64,000 nt of DNA. It comes from Chryseobacterium pennae (lineage in GTDB: Bacteria > Bacteroidota > Bacteroidia > Flavobacteriales > Weeksellaceae). The notes beneath the pieces are model-generated. The model saw only the letters and a list, made by a program, of their open reading frames with translations, made no database searches and was not told the origin of the DNA. The stretch is from assembly GCF_003385515.1 (NCBI RefSeq), contig NZ_QNVT01000013.1:88884-152883 (forward strand). The letters are read 5' to 3'. The translations under genes and the position numbers were made by a program. Below, piece after piece: positions 51,992-60,670 of this stretch (position 1 is the first letter of the stretch; the number at the start of each line of letters is the position of its first letter).

Positions 51992-52816
51992 TTGAACACA
52001 AAAGAATACATATCATCCGGAATTATAGAATCTTATATTCTTGGCCATGCTTCTCCAGAGGAAGCAGGGATTTTGGAGTGTGTGATGAAGAATAATGCTG
52101 AAGTAAAGGCTGCTTTTGAAGAGGCACAAATAACTTTGGAACATCTTGCTACGGCTCAGGCTGTAACACCTCCAAGTGATCTGAAATCTAAAATCTGGAA
52201 TAAAATTCAACAGGAACAGTCTCCTATTGAGGAAGAGAAACCTTCTCTTTCTACAGAGATTCAGGAAATTAATGATGACAGAGATATCAAAAATCCGGAA
52301 CAGATACAGGGAAAAAGAAATTGGAAACCTCTTGCTGTTGCAGCATCTGTTTTATTCCTTATAAGTATAGCCGGGAATCTGGTTTGGATGAATAACCAGT
52401 CTGCAACAAAACAGGAAATGACAAAACTGGCAGCAGAAAAACAATCTCAGGATGCTGCCATGGAAAAGATGGATAGAAAACTGGATATGTTTTCCAACCC
52501 GGACATGCAGATGGTGATGTTAAAAGGAGTGGAAAAGCACCAGGAAGCCAAAGCAATGGTTTTCTGGGATAGAAAAACAAAAAAAGTATACCTTAATGGT
52601 GAGCATCTCCCTAAAGCTCCAACAGGAATGCAGTATCAGCTTTGGGCTCTTGAAGACGGGAAACCGGTAAATGCAGGAATGTATACTGAAGATAAAGACA
52701 GTAAAACGGCTTTGGCTACTATTTCAAAAGCGCAGGCGTTTGCTATTACTCTTGAAAAACAAGGCGGAAGCCCCGTTCCTACTATGGAAAACATGTATGT
52801 AATGGGAGGAATTTAA
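51992..52816 (+). CDS. Anti-sigma factor (RskA/anti-sigma-K type)
   Basis: This 274-residue protein starts at TTG 51992, matching the family start (xNTKEYISSGIIESYILG). The N-terminal cytoplasmic sigma-binding domain (1-75) is followed by a linker, one membrane helix (about residues 111-131, PLAVAASVLFLISIAGNLVW), a short coiled coil and the periplasmic RskA-like domain (VFWDRKTKKVYLNGEHLPKA ... QYQLWALEDGKPVNAG). It would hold the sigma factor at the inner membrane until stress. A shared terminator follows. Confidence 0.9.
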   Translation: MNTKEYISSGIIESYILGHASPEEAGILECVMKNNAEVKAAFEEAQITLEHLATAQAVTPPSDLKSKIWNKIQQEQSPIEEEKPSLSTEIQEINDDRDIKNPEQIQGKRNWKPLAVAASVLFLISIAGNLVWMNNQSATKQEMTKLAAEKQSQDAAMEKMDRKLDMFSNPDMQMVMLKGVEKHQEAKAMVFWDRKTKKVYLNGEHLPKAPTGMQYQLWALEDGKPVNAGMYTEDKDSKTALATISKAQAFAITLEKQGGSPVPTMENMYVMGGI

Positions 52817-52872
52817 ATGTAATCATAGATTGAAATTGTGAATGTTTTCAGTCTCAAAATAATTAAAAAAAT

Positions 52873-52897
52873 AAAAGCATCCAACTTGGATGCTTTT
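52873..52897. terminator. Bidirectional terminator between anti-sigma and metE genes
   Basis: AAAAGCATCC (52873-52882) pairs with GGATGCTTTT (52888-52897) around AACTT, with A/T runs at both ends, between convergent genes. Confidence 0.9.
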
Positions 52898-52921
52898 TGG
52901 TTGATATAAGGTTGAAAATAG

Positions 52922-55225
52922 TTAAGATGCATATTCTACAGAAGCCTCTTTAGCAGCTGCAACCATAGCAATTAATGCTTTTTCTGTTTCTTCCCAATGT
53001 CTGGTTTTCAAACCACAATCCGGATTTACCCAAAGTTGGTTCGAAGGAATTACATCCTGAGCTTTTTTCAGCAGTTCAGTCATTTCTTCCTTGGAAGGAA
53101 CTCTCGGAGAGTGAATGTCATACACGCCCGGGCCAATTTCATTAGGATATTTGAAGTCTGCAAAAGCATGTAAAAGTTCCATTTGAGACCTTGAGCATTC
53201 TATCGTAATCACATCAGCATCCATATCTGCAATATTCTTAATGATATCATTAAATTCCGAATAACACATATGCGTATGGATCTGGGTGGCATCTTCTACT
53301 CCACTTGCTGAGATTTTAAACGCTTCTACAGCCCATTTCAGGTAATCTTGCCAGTCTGTTTTTCTCAATGGAAGTCCTTCACGGATAGCCGGTTCATCAA
53401 TCTGAATAATCCTGATTCCTGCTTTCTCCAGATCCTGAACTTCATCACGGATCGCCAGAGCAATCTGTTTACAGGTTTCGGAACGGGGCTGGTCGTCACG
53501 TACAAATGACCATTGTAAGATGGTTACAGGTCCTGTAAGCATTCCTTTTACCCATTGATCCGTTTGAGACTGAGCATATTGAGACCAGTAAACGGTCATA
53601 GGTTCAGGTCTGGAGACATCTCCAAAAATGATTGGTGGCTTTACACAACGGCTTCCATAGCTTTGTACCCAACCGTTTTTAGTAAAAGTAAATCCCTGTA
53701 ATTGCTCTCCGAAATATTCCACCATATCATTACGCTCATACTCACCATGAACAAGAACATCAATTCCGATGCTTTCCTGCCAACGAATCGTTCTTTGGGT
53801 TTCCTTTTTTAATAAAGTATCATATTGCTCGGCAGTCAGTTCTCCCTTTTTGAATTTTGCTCTCCAGCTTCTTACTTCAGCAGTCTGTGGAAATGACCCG
53901 ATGGTTGTCGTAGGAAATAAAGGAAGCTGTAATGCCTTTTGTTGTGTCTCTTTACGGACACTGAATGAATTTTTCCTTTGCGAATCTGCCTCTGTAACAG
54001 AATTTGCTCTTAGTTTTACATTTTCATTATGAATCAGTAAAGATGTTTTTCTGTCTGAAGCGGCTTTTTTATTGTTTTCAAAATCCAGAAGAATATTATG
54101 ATCAGAAGTTTCCGAAGCCAGCTCTTTAAGGATTACCACTTCTTTTACTTTTTGTTTGGCAAAAGCCAGCCAGTTTTTGATTTCAGATTGAAGACCGGTT
54201 TCAAAATCTAAATCACATGGTGAATGCAGCAGAGAGCATGAAGGAGCGATGAAAACTCTTTCAGATCCTAATTTTTCAACTGCTTTTTTGATGATAGATA
54301 AAGATTTTTCATAATCATTTTTCCAGATGTTTCTGCCATCTACCACTCCAAGAGATAAGCTTAGGCTTTCTGGAATAGAATCAAGTGCATCTTCAAGCTG
54401 CTCAGGGTTTCTTATCAGATCAATATGCAGTACATTCACAGGAAGTGAGGCTGCAAGAGACAGGTTGTTCTTTAATCCTTCAAAATATGTCGTTACAATG
54501 AATGTAAGTTTTGGAAACTGTCTTCTAAGCTCAGCATACACAAAAGTATAGGCTTCTTTTGCCTTTTCAGTAAGGTCTAAGGCTAAGAAAGGTTCATCAA
54601 ACTGAATCCATTCAGCACCCTGGCTTTGTAACTTTGATAAGATATCAATATAAACTGGAAGAAGATTATGGGCAAGATCCAGCTTATCAAATCCTTCTTC
54701 TTTTTCCTTTCCCAAAAGTAAATAAGAAACCAAACCGATAATTACAGGTTTTGCATTGATCCCTGCCTGTTTTGCTCCGGCAAATTCATTGAAAATCTTA
54801 TCTGAGGTAAGTTTAAACTGCTGATTTTTATAAAATTCAGGGACTATATAATGATAATTGGTATCAAACCACTTCGTCATTTCCATCGCAGTGATATCCA
54901 ATCCGTCTTTCTGATATCCTCTTGCCATGGCAAAGTAAAGATCCAGTTCCGAATTGTTTTTTTTAAGAGCTACCTCATGATAACGTGTTGGAATAGCTCC
55001 TACCACAAGGCTCATGTCCAGCACCTGGTCGTAGTAGGAAAAATCATTGCAGGGAATAAGATCGATTCCTGCTTCTTTCTGAAGGTTCCAGTTCTGGCTG
55101 CAGATAGATCTTCCTACGGTAAGAAGTTCTTCCAAAACGATTTTACCTGACCAATACTGTTCGCAGGCTTTTTTTAGTTCTCTTTTGCTACCAATACGCG
55201 GATAGCCCAGAATGTGTGTTTGCAT
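52922..55225 (-). CDS. metE: Cobalamin-independent methionine synthase
   Basis: The protein has 767 residues, normal for MetE. It transfers the methyl group of 5-methyl-THF (polyglutamate) to homocysteine. The N-terminal barrel starts QTHILGYPRIGSKRELKKA. The C-terminal catalytic barrel has TTIGSFPQTAEVR, THMCYSEF, ITIECSRSQMELL and WVNPDCGLKTR, which carry the zinc ligands His/Cys/Glu/Cys. A cobalamin riboswitch lies in the leader, so B12 should shut the gene off. Confidence 0.97.
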   Translation of the reverse strand: MQTHILGYPRIGSKRELKKACEQYWSGKIVLEELLTVGRSICSQNWNLQKEAGIDLIPCNDFSYYDQVLDMSLVVGAIPTRYHEVALKKNNSELDLYFAMARGYQKDGLDITAMEMTKWFDTNYHYIVPEFYKNQQFKLTSDKIFNEFAGAKQAGINAKPVIIGLVSYLLLGKEKEEGFDKLDLAHNLLPVYIDILSKLQSQGAEWIQFDEPFLALDLTEKAKEAYTFVYAELRRQFPKLTFIVTTYFEGLKNNLSLAASLPVNVLHIDLIRNPEQLEDALDSIPESLSLSLGVVDGRNIWKNDYEKSLSIIKKAVEKLGSERVFIAPSCSLLHSPCDLDFETGLQSEIKNWLAFAKQKVKEVVILKELASETSDHNILLDFENNKKAASDRKTSLLIHNENVKLRANSVTEADSQRKNSFSVRKETQQKALQLPLFPTTTIGSFPQTAEVRSWRAKFKKGELTAEQYDTLLKKETQRTIRWQESIGIDVLVHGEYERNDMVEYFGEQLQGFTFTKNGWVQSYGSRCVKPPIIFGDVSRPEPMTVYWSQYAQSQTDQWVKGMLTGPVTILQWSFVRDDQPRSETCKQIALAIRDEVQDLEKAGIRIIQIDEPAIREGLPLRKTDWQDYLKWAVEAFKISASGVEDATQIHTHMCYSEFNDIIKNIADMDADVITIECSRSQMELLHAFADFKYPNEIGPGVYDIHSPRVPSKEEMTELLKKAQDVIPSNQLWVNPDCGLKTRHWEETEKALIAMVAAAKEASVEYAS

Positions 55226-55247
55226 TTTTACAAATTTTAAATTAAAC

Positions 55248-55367
55248 TTATTTTAAATGCTCTTTGAATGCTTCGGAATGCTGTTCGGGATAGAAATTTT
55301 TGAGATCAGGTGATATAAGCAGTTGGTACAGTTTCACCCGGAGATAAAACGTACTGCAATAGATCAT
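55248..55367 (-). CDS. Possible 39-aa ORF in the metE leader
   Basis: An ATG-to-TAA frame lies between the riboswitch and metE, ending 22 bases before the metE ATG. The second half (SPDLKNFYPEQHSEAFKEHL) looks coding-like, the first half does not. It may be a chance frame in the expression platform. No family is recognised. Confidence 0.2.
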   Translation of the reverse strand: MIYCSTFYLRVKLYQLLISPDLKNFYPEQHSEAFKEHLK

Positions 55368-55411
55368 CTGTATGACTCAAAAGCTTCAGACCGCGAAAGC
55401 ATTGTCAATTC

Positions 55412-55590
55412 AGTAAAGGCAGGTCTCCTGACTTGTAACAGTTTCTGTCATCCTTCCCGCTTTTGGCAGTGGATATCTAAGGACAGAAACCTTTGATGTG
55501 TTACTTACAGTTGCGCGACAGCTCGTGATTCTCACACGATTCCCTATTAATTCACCTTAAGTAAAACCTTTCCTGTTTGATGAAGATTGT
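55412..55590 (-). ncRNA. Cobalamin riboswitch controlling metE
   Basis: On the minus strand the canonical blocks appear in order: GTGAGAATCACGAGC, the B12-box text GAGCTGTCGCGCAACTGTAA (reverse of 55505-55524) and the closing GTCAGGAGACCTGCC (reverse of 55418-55432). This is the RF00174-type adenosylcobalamin aptamer, ~190 bases upstream of metE. Ends are approximate. The rest of 55226-55411 is the expression platform; 55591-55720 is AT-rich and holds the metE promoter. Confidence 0.95.
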
Positions 55591-55720
55591 AAAGAACGAT
55601 CTTTTACCAATAGCATGTCTGATAAAAGATTTTAATTTGGTGTAAAATTACTAAAGCAGAATATATTAGCAATTAAACATGGTTTATTTGGTTAATTTAG
55701 CTTTTAAATTATATTTTTAA

Positions 55721-55774
55721 AGAATATAATTCTGTACATTTGGGTGATTTTAAAATATAAAAGAATAATATTCT
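55721..55774. promoter_or_regulatory. Twin palindromic operators and promoter of the Lrp gene
   Basis: AGAAT-ATA-ATTCT (55721-55733) and AGAAT-AAT-ATTCT (55762-55774) are perfect 13-bp palindromes, 41 bases centre to centre (about four helical turns). They bracket a perfect -7 element TACATTTG (55735-55742). The arrangement suggests autorepression by the Lrp-family protein encoded immediately downstream, perhaps also reaching the divergent metE. Confidence 0.65.
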
Positions 55775-56236
55775 GTGGAACAACTTGATGATAAGGACAT
55801 AAAACTGCTGAAACTGCTTCAGAACAATGCAAAATTGACCGTTAAAGAACTTGCGAAGGAAATTAATCTGTCACCTTCTCCTGTTTTTGAGAGGGTAAAA
55901 AGACTGGAACAGGAAGGCTTTGTAAAAAGATATGCAGCAATTCTGGATGCAGAAAAGCTTAACCGTGGATTTACGGTATTCTGCCAGATTAAATTGAAAA
56001 TTCATGACCGCTCTGTAGGCTATGATTTTGTAAAAGAAATCCTGGAAATTGAAGAAGTAGCAGAATGTTACAATATTTCCGGAGATTTTGATTTCCTGTT
56101 GAAAGTTCAGGTTCGCGATATGAAACATTATCAGGATTTTGTATTTAATAAGCTTGGTTCTGTAGACTCTATAGGAAGTACACACAGTACCTTTGTAATG
56201 GCTGAAGTAAAAAATAATCAGGGCTTGACTTTATAA
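55775..56236 (+). CDS. Lrp/AsnC-family transcriptional regulator
   Basis: This 153-residue protein starts at GTG 55775. The N-terminal HTH is DDKDIKLLKLLQNNAKLTVK ... LSPSPVFERVKRLEQEGFVK. The C-terminal RAM domain is FTVFCQIKLKIHD ... GDFDFLLKVQVRD ... STFVMAEVK. It is the feast/famine type that senses amino acids. It is divergent from metE, so control of methionine synthesis is a plausible inference. Confidence 0.93.
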   Translation: MEQLDDKDIKLLKLLQNNAKLTVKELAKEINLSPSPVFERVKRLEQEGFVKRYAAILDAEKLNRGFTVFCQIKLKIHDRSVGYDFVKEILEIEEVAECYNISGDFDFLLKVQVRDMKHYQDFVFNKLGSVDSIGSTHSTFVMAEVKNNQGLTL

Positions 56237-56329
56237 AATGACTGTTTTATTTACCTAAAACTTAACTGGCTTTAAAAACCTGTCAGGGGTAATATATTTA
56301 GTATCATATTCAGAAAAAAAAAATAAAAA

Positions 56330-56353
56330 AGCCGCTCTATTTTTAGAGCGGCT
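56330..56353. terminator. Bidirectional terminator between Lrp and peptide genes
   Basis: AGCCGCTCTA (56330-56339) pairs with TAGAGCGGCT (56344-56353) around TTTT, with an A run on the left and T-rich DNA on the right. Confidence 0.9.
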
Positions 56354-56384
56354 ATACTTTTTTAATTTTTAATGGAGTTGCTGA

Positions 56385-56669
56385 TTAGCAAGTAGAACCA
56401 CACTCTAATAATTTGATGTGGATTACACCATTAACTACACATTGTGTTTGGCATAAAGCGTTTCCTACAACAGTACCTACACCGCCGATAACTCCACCTA
56501 CTGTAGAGCCTACTCCGGTAACAACGCCACCTACGATAGTACCTACTCCTCCAAGAACGCCACCAACAACGCCTCCTAGACCTCCTAGTAAACCTCCGAT
56601 TGGATCAAGTAATCCTTCTCCTGAAATTGATTTTAGTTCGTTTCTGTCTAGTTTTTTGAAATTTTTCAT
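56385..56669 (-). CDS. Bacteriocin-like glycine-zipper peptide with conserved leader
   Basis: This is a 94-residue peptide. The leader MKNFKKLDRNELKSISGEG is the kind found on 'bacteriocin-like' peptides of Chryseobacterium and relatives, similar to double-glycine leaders cut by peptidase-ABC exporters. The core (residues 20-70) is an extreme Gly/Val repeat built from GG-V-x-GG units, a glycine-zipper pattern expected to insert in membranes. The tail has four cysteines (73, 77, 90, 94; CQTQC and CGSTC), enough for two disulfides. No transporter or immunity gene is adjacent. A promoter and terminator frame it as a single-gene unit. Confidence 0.82.
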   Translation of the reverse strand: MKNFKKLDRNELKSISGEGLLDPIGGLLGGLGGVVGGVLGGVGTIVGGVVTGVGSTVGGVIGGVGTVVGNALCQTQCVVNGVIHIKLLECGSTC

Positions 56670-56698
56670 GATTAAAATTTTATATGATTAATACATCA

Positions 56699-56706
56699 CA
56701 AATATA
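56699..56706 (-). promoter_or_regulatory. -7 promoter element of the glycine-zipper peptide gene
   Basis: Read on the minus strand, TATATTTG fits TAnnTTTG exactly and lies 29 bases upstream of the ATG. Confidence 0.5.
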
Positions 56707-57104
56707 TGATAATTAATAATAAACTCATATTATTTTGAATAAAATAATTAAACAATTTTATTATTTAATATTTCGTTAATATAAATGAATAATATTGTGT
56801 ATATCATTTTTGTTTGTATCTGATTGATTTACTAAATTTTAAAAAACATATTTCAAATTTTAAATATTGGAGTTAATATTTTCAATGTAAATTAACTTTT
56901 TAATGGTTAATATTCAATGTTTGTTAAAATGAGGTTTTAAAGGTAAAAACTGAGGCTGCAACTGTAAAAAACAGGTGCTTTATTAGCTGATTTTTCTTGC
57001 TTTAGTTAAGAAGTAATAAAATTCTCTAAATTTTATGGTAAATGCTGTTCTGATTATTGACCACAGGGCGTAAAATTTGTATTTTTGTGGACATACTTCT
57101 ATCA
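56707..57104. other. Gene-free AT-rich spacer with the XRE-S24 promoter
   Basis: About 400 bases lie between divergent genes. A -7 element TATTTTTG is at 57080-57087, 17 bases before the regulator ATG, with ATTG at 57056-57059 at the expected -33 distance. No other structure or gene is evident. Confidence 0.45.
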
Positions 57105-57896
57105 ATGTCAATTTTTTCAAATAATATACGCTCTTTGAGAGCCAAGAGAAAGCTTTCTCAACAAAACGTAGCTGATGACCTTACGATCTCCCGGGTGAGA
57201 TATTCTAAATACGAAAACGGAATTTCAGAACCTCCTATGGAGCTTCTTATTAAGATAGCCAAATATTTTCATGTCAGTATAGATCTGTTGCTGTCCGTAG
57301 ACCTTCAGAAATATTCAACGGAAGATATGCTGAAGCTTCCGGATAACAGAATTGTTCTTCCTGTAGCTGTGGATGATCTTGGAAATGATACCATAGAAAT
57401 CATTCCTCAGAAAGCTTCTATGGGATATCTGGAGGGATATAGTGATGTGGGATATATTGAAAGTCTTCAGCGTATTGCCCTTCCCTTTTTAAACAATGGA
57501 AAATACAGAGCATTTCCGGCAGATGGAGATTCTATGCCTCCATTCAGAAGTGGTTCATACATTGTAGGAAAATATGTAGAGGGAATCGATGAGCTTAAGC
57601 CTGGTAAGACCTATGTTTTCATTACCCAGAATGATGGAATTACGTATAAACGTTTTAAGGAGAATAAAGGAAATACCATTTGTGTAAGTGCAGATAACTC
57701 TTTCTATGAACCATACGATATTCCGTTTGAAGATATTGTAGAGATCTGGCAGTATGCTTCAGGAATTTTTCCGGAAGATTTTGAGCCCGGAGATTATGAA
57801 AGCTATAATTTCAAGGAAATGTTCAGGGAATTGAGACAGGATATCAAAGAATTGGATAAAAAAGTGTCTACACGCCGAAGAAAGTCTTCACAATAA
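57105..57896 (+). CDS. XRE HTH regulator with S24 (LexA/CI-like) domain
   Basis: From ATG 57105 the protein has 263 residues; a TTG at 57057 lies before the promoter. The HTH is SIFSNNIRSLRAKRKLSQQN ... VRYSKYENGISEP. The C-terminal half is an S24 peptidase-like domain with FPADGDSMPPF (nucleophile Ser) and YVFITQNDGITYKRF (general-base Lys). Such proteins are common in Chryseobacterium as chromosomal stress regulators, not only as prophage repressors. It is divergent from the glycine-zipper peptide gene. Confidence 0.9.
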   Translation: MSIFSNNIRSLRAKRKLSQQNVADDLTISRVRYSKYENGISEPPMELLIKIAKYFHVSIDLLLSVDLQKYSTEDMLKLPDNRIVLPVAVDDLGNDTIEIIPQKASMGYLEGYSDVGYIESLQRIALPFLNNGKYRAFPADGDSMPPFRSGSYIVGKYVEGIDELKPGKTYVFITQNDGITYKRFKENKGNTICVSADNSFYEPYDIPFEDIVEIWQYASGIFPEDFEPGDYESYNFKEMFRELRQDIKELDKKVSTRRRKSSQ

Positions 57897-57920
57897 ACGT
57901 GTAACAATTTCGTACAAAAT

Positions 57921-57956
57921 AAACAGGCTCTTCAAATCGTTTTGGAGAGCCTGTTT
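57921..57956. terminator. Bidirectional terminator after the XRE-S24 gene
   Basis: AAACAGGCTCT (57921-57931) pairs with AGAGCCTGTTT (57946-57956), with further inner CAAA/TTTG pairing and a T run. It lies between convergent genes. Confidence 0.85.
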
Positions 57957-57993
57957 TAAAACCAAATATAAATATGATATGAAAATTTTAAAT

Positions 57994-59388
57994 TTATAAA
58001 GGAACTGCGTTCAGCATTAGATGATGCAGATCCGTATTTTTAATGTAAGGCTGTAAATGCTGACTTCCAGGTCCAAAGGCCGCTACTTCTACATAGTCTC
58101 CTGAATGGTCCATACTGATCCAGCCTACAGAATTCCGACTTTTCTGAATTTCTGAATACAGTTTGAACGGTAGTTTTTTATAATTATAAAGCCCCTCTTC
58201 TTTTTCAAGCCCATTGTAAAAACTTTGCAAATGTTTGGCTTCATCATCACTTAAAACAAGCTTATTAGCTTCAAATATCCAGTCTTTGATATCTTTAGCA
58301 GAATGATCTTTATGAATTTTATTCAGAATGTATTCATTGGTATATTGATAGTTTGAAATACTATTGAAATTTTTAGTGGTATCAGTGCCATAAATGGTTC
58401 CGGGATTGGCATTTCCATGATCTGTAGTGATAATCACTAAGGTATTTCCATCTTTTTCAGCAAAATCCATCACGGTTTTCACAGCTTCGTCAAATGCCAG
58501 CTGATCATGAATCAATGCGGCTATATCATTGGCGTGAGCAGCCCAGTCTACTTTCCCACCTTCTATCTGAAGAACAAAGCCTCCCGGATGTTCTTTCATC
58601 TGATCAATTGCTGCTGCTGTCATTTCTGCTAAACTGGGAGTTTTCCCAAATTCAGAAAGATTAGCTTTGTCAATGCTGTAGGGTAAAGCTCCTGTATTGA
58701 AGATTCCTAGTATCTTCTCTTCTTTTTTTATTGTTTTCAGATCTGTATGATTTTTCAGAATCTGATAATTCTTTTTTTTATAGACAGAATAAAGATCTTT
58801 CTGATCCTCTCTTTTTGAGGGATTGAAAAACTCATCCCCTCCTCCCATCAGAACATCTATTTCCAGTTCTGCATACATTTCAGCAATCTGAGGTTCTGCA
58901 TTTCTTTTGGCAGAATTGATGCAGAAACCTGCAGGAGTAGCATGAGTAACTGTAACAGTAGTAACGCAACCAACTTTTTTCCCAACTTTTTTATATTTCT
59001 GCCATATGGGAATATGTTTTTCTCCATTAGCACCGATATTTAATACCCCGTTTTGTACTCTTATTCCTCCTCCAAAAGCCGAACTGGCTGCAGCAGAATC
59101 TGTTACAATTGAACTTGCAGAGGCTGTATCCATTAATGCTCTTGAAACTTTCTTCTCACGATATAAACTGAGCCAATGGCTTTCTTTGCCTAAAATATTT
59201 CTGGAATACAAATCTGCCATAGAAAGAGTTCCCAAGCTCATTCCATCACTGATCATGAATATTATATTCTTTGCTTTTCCGGTCCCGGATGGTTCAGTAT
59301 TCCTTTTGGAACTCCAAAGTTCAGCGGGTGACAGGGATAATAGCCCTGAAAGCAGTGCAGAACCTTTTAGAAATTTTCTTCTATCCAT
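57994..59388 (-). CDS. Alkaline phosphatase (PhoA-type) with Tat signal
   Basis: From ATG 59388 the protein has 464 residues; an ATG at 59400 adds four. The Tat signal is DRRKFLKGSALLSGLLSL. The phosphatase landmarks are NIIFMISDGMS (first metal Asp), VTDSAAASSAFGGG with the nucleophile Ser, QIEGGKVDWAAHANDIAALI, and IITTDHGNANPG. It releases phosphate from monoesters in the periplasm. It is a single gene. Confidence 0.92.
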   Translation of the reverse strand: MDRRKFLKGSALLSGLLSLSPAELWSSKRNTEPSGTGKAKNIIFMISDGMSLGTLSMADLYSRNILGKESHWLSLYREKKVSRALMDTASASSIVTDSAAASSAFGGGIRVQNGVLNIGANGEKHIPIWQKYKKVGKKVGCVTTVTVTHATPAGFCINSAKRNAEPQIAEMYAELEIDVLMGGGDEFFNPSKREDQKDLYSVYKKKNYQILKNHTDLKTIKKEEKILGIFNTGALPYSIDKANLSEFGKTPSLAEMTAAAIDQMKEHPGGFVLQIEGGKVDWAAHANDIAALIHDQLAFDEAVKTVMDFAEKDGNTLVIITTDHGNANPGTIYGTDTTKNFNSISNYQYTNEYILNKIHKDHSAKDIKDWIFEANKLVLSDDEAKHLQSFYNGLEKEEGLYNYKKLPFKLYSEIQKSRNSVGWISMDHSGDYVEVAAFGPGSQHLQPYIKNTDLHHLMLNAVPL

Positions 59389-59465
59389 ATATTGTATCAA
59401 TAAAGGCCTAAATTAGGATATATTTTTATTTAATGAAACTTAGTTGCGTTAATTAAAAGTTAATT

Positions 59466-60664
59466 TTATATCTGTTCGGGAAATGGATCTTCAAAATCTG
59501 CTTTCTGATCAAATAAATCTTTTTCATCATCATTGATCAGGCAGTCCGTGAGAGCCTGTAAGATCTCTTCTTCATTAAGATGTTGCCCAATGAAAACCAA
59601 CTCATTCATTCTATCTCCCCAGTTTTTATCCCATCTGCTTTCAATAAATGCTTGATTTTCTATAAAAGAAGCATATTGCACCCTGTGGTTCAAAGGCATG
59701 CTACTCCACCAAACTCCTGCTTTCTCCAGGCGAAATGAGCCTCCTGCCTGAGAAAAATTCAGTGCATCATCAGGTCTGGATGCCAGCCAGAAAAGTCCTT
59801 TCGCTCTTAATATGCCTTCAGGATAATGATTGAGATATTTCCAAAGTCTCTCAGGATGAAAAGGTCTTTTATCTCTAAATACCAGAGAACCTATTCCATA
59901 TTCTTCCGTTTCGGGAGTGTGGTGGCCGGATTGTAATTCTTTTTGCCAGCCTGCTGAGGGTTGTGCCTGATCAAAATCAAATAATCCTGTATTCAAAATA
60001 TGTTTTGGATCAATTTGACCGAATTCTGATTCCAGAATATCCGCTTCAGGATTTAGCTTTCTAATTGCAGATTTCAAGAATCCAAGAGTATCCGGATCAA
60101 TCAAGTCTGTTTTATTCAAAATAATAACATTGGCAAACTCTATCTGATCAGTAAGAAGATTGACAATGGTACGGTAATCTTCATCAATATCAGTAAGACT
60201 GCGATCCATTAATCGTTCATTAGAGGAAAAATCTTTCATGAAATTAAAACCGTCCACTACAGTTACCATAGTGTCTACATAGCTGAAGCGGGAGAGATCA
60301 ATTCCACTTTCTTCATCAATATAGGTAAAGGTTTGGGCTACCGGAATAGGTTCACTGATTCCTGTACTTTCAATTAAAAGATAGTCGAAGCGGTTTTCAT
60401 AGGCTAAACGTTCCACTTCTACCATAAGATCTTCTCTTAATGTACTGCAGATACATCCATTACTCATTTCTACCAGCTTTTCTTCTGTTCTTGAAAGAGT
60501 GTTTTGATTCTCAACCAGTCTGGCATCAATATTAACCTCACTCATATCATTGACAATAACTGCCACTTTTAATCCTTGCTTATTATGCAAAATATGATTG
60601 AGTAATGTTGTTTTTCCAGCGCCTAAAAAACCACTGAGGACCGTTACAGGAGTTTTTTATTCAT
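59466..60664 (-). pseudogene. CobW/COG0523 GTPase (zinc-chaperone type) with a frameshift at codon 4-5
   Basis: The main frame encodes TPVTVLSGFLGAGKTTLLNH (Walker A), VNDMSEVNIDA, ESTGISEP, NKTDL and a C-terminal CobW domain, i.e. a full ~400-residue metal-chaperone GTPase. However, no start codon precedes Walker A in this frame: a TAA lies three codons upstream of VTV. ATG 60664, six bases after the MerC stop, fits perfectly only if the A6 tract (plus strand T 60653-60658) had seven A. The metal motif reads GCICST rather than the usual GCICCT. It is Zur-linked by position. It may be a slippage-dependent gene, a recent pseudogene or a sequencing error. Confidence 0.8.
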
Positions 60665-60670
60665 GTTTTC

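Noticed and set aside
57105..57896. XRE-S24 regulator as a prophage repressor
   Set aside because: No integrase, phage structural genes or att-like repeats are nearby; such regulators are also common as chromosomal genes in this group.
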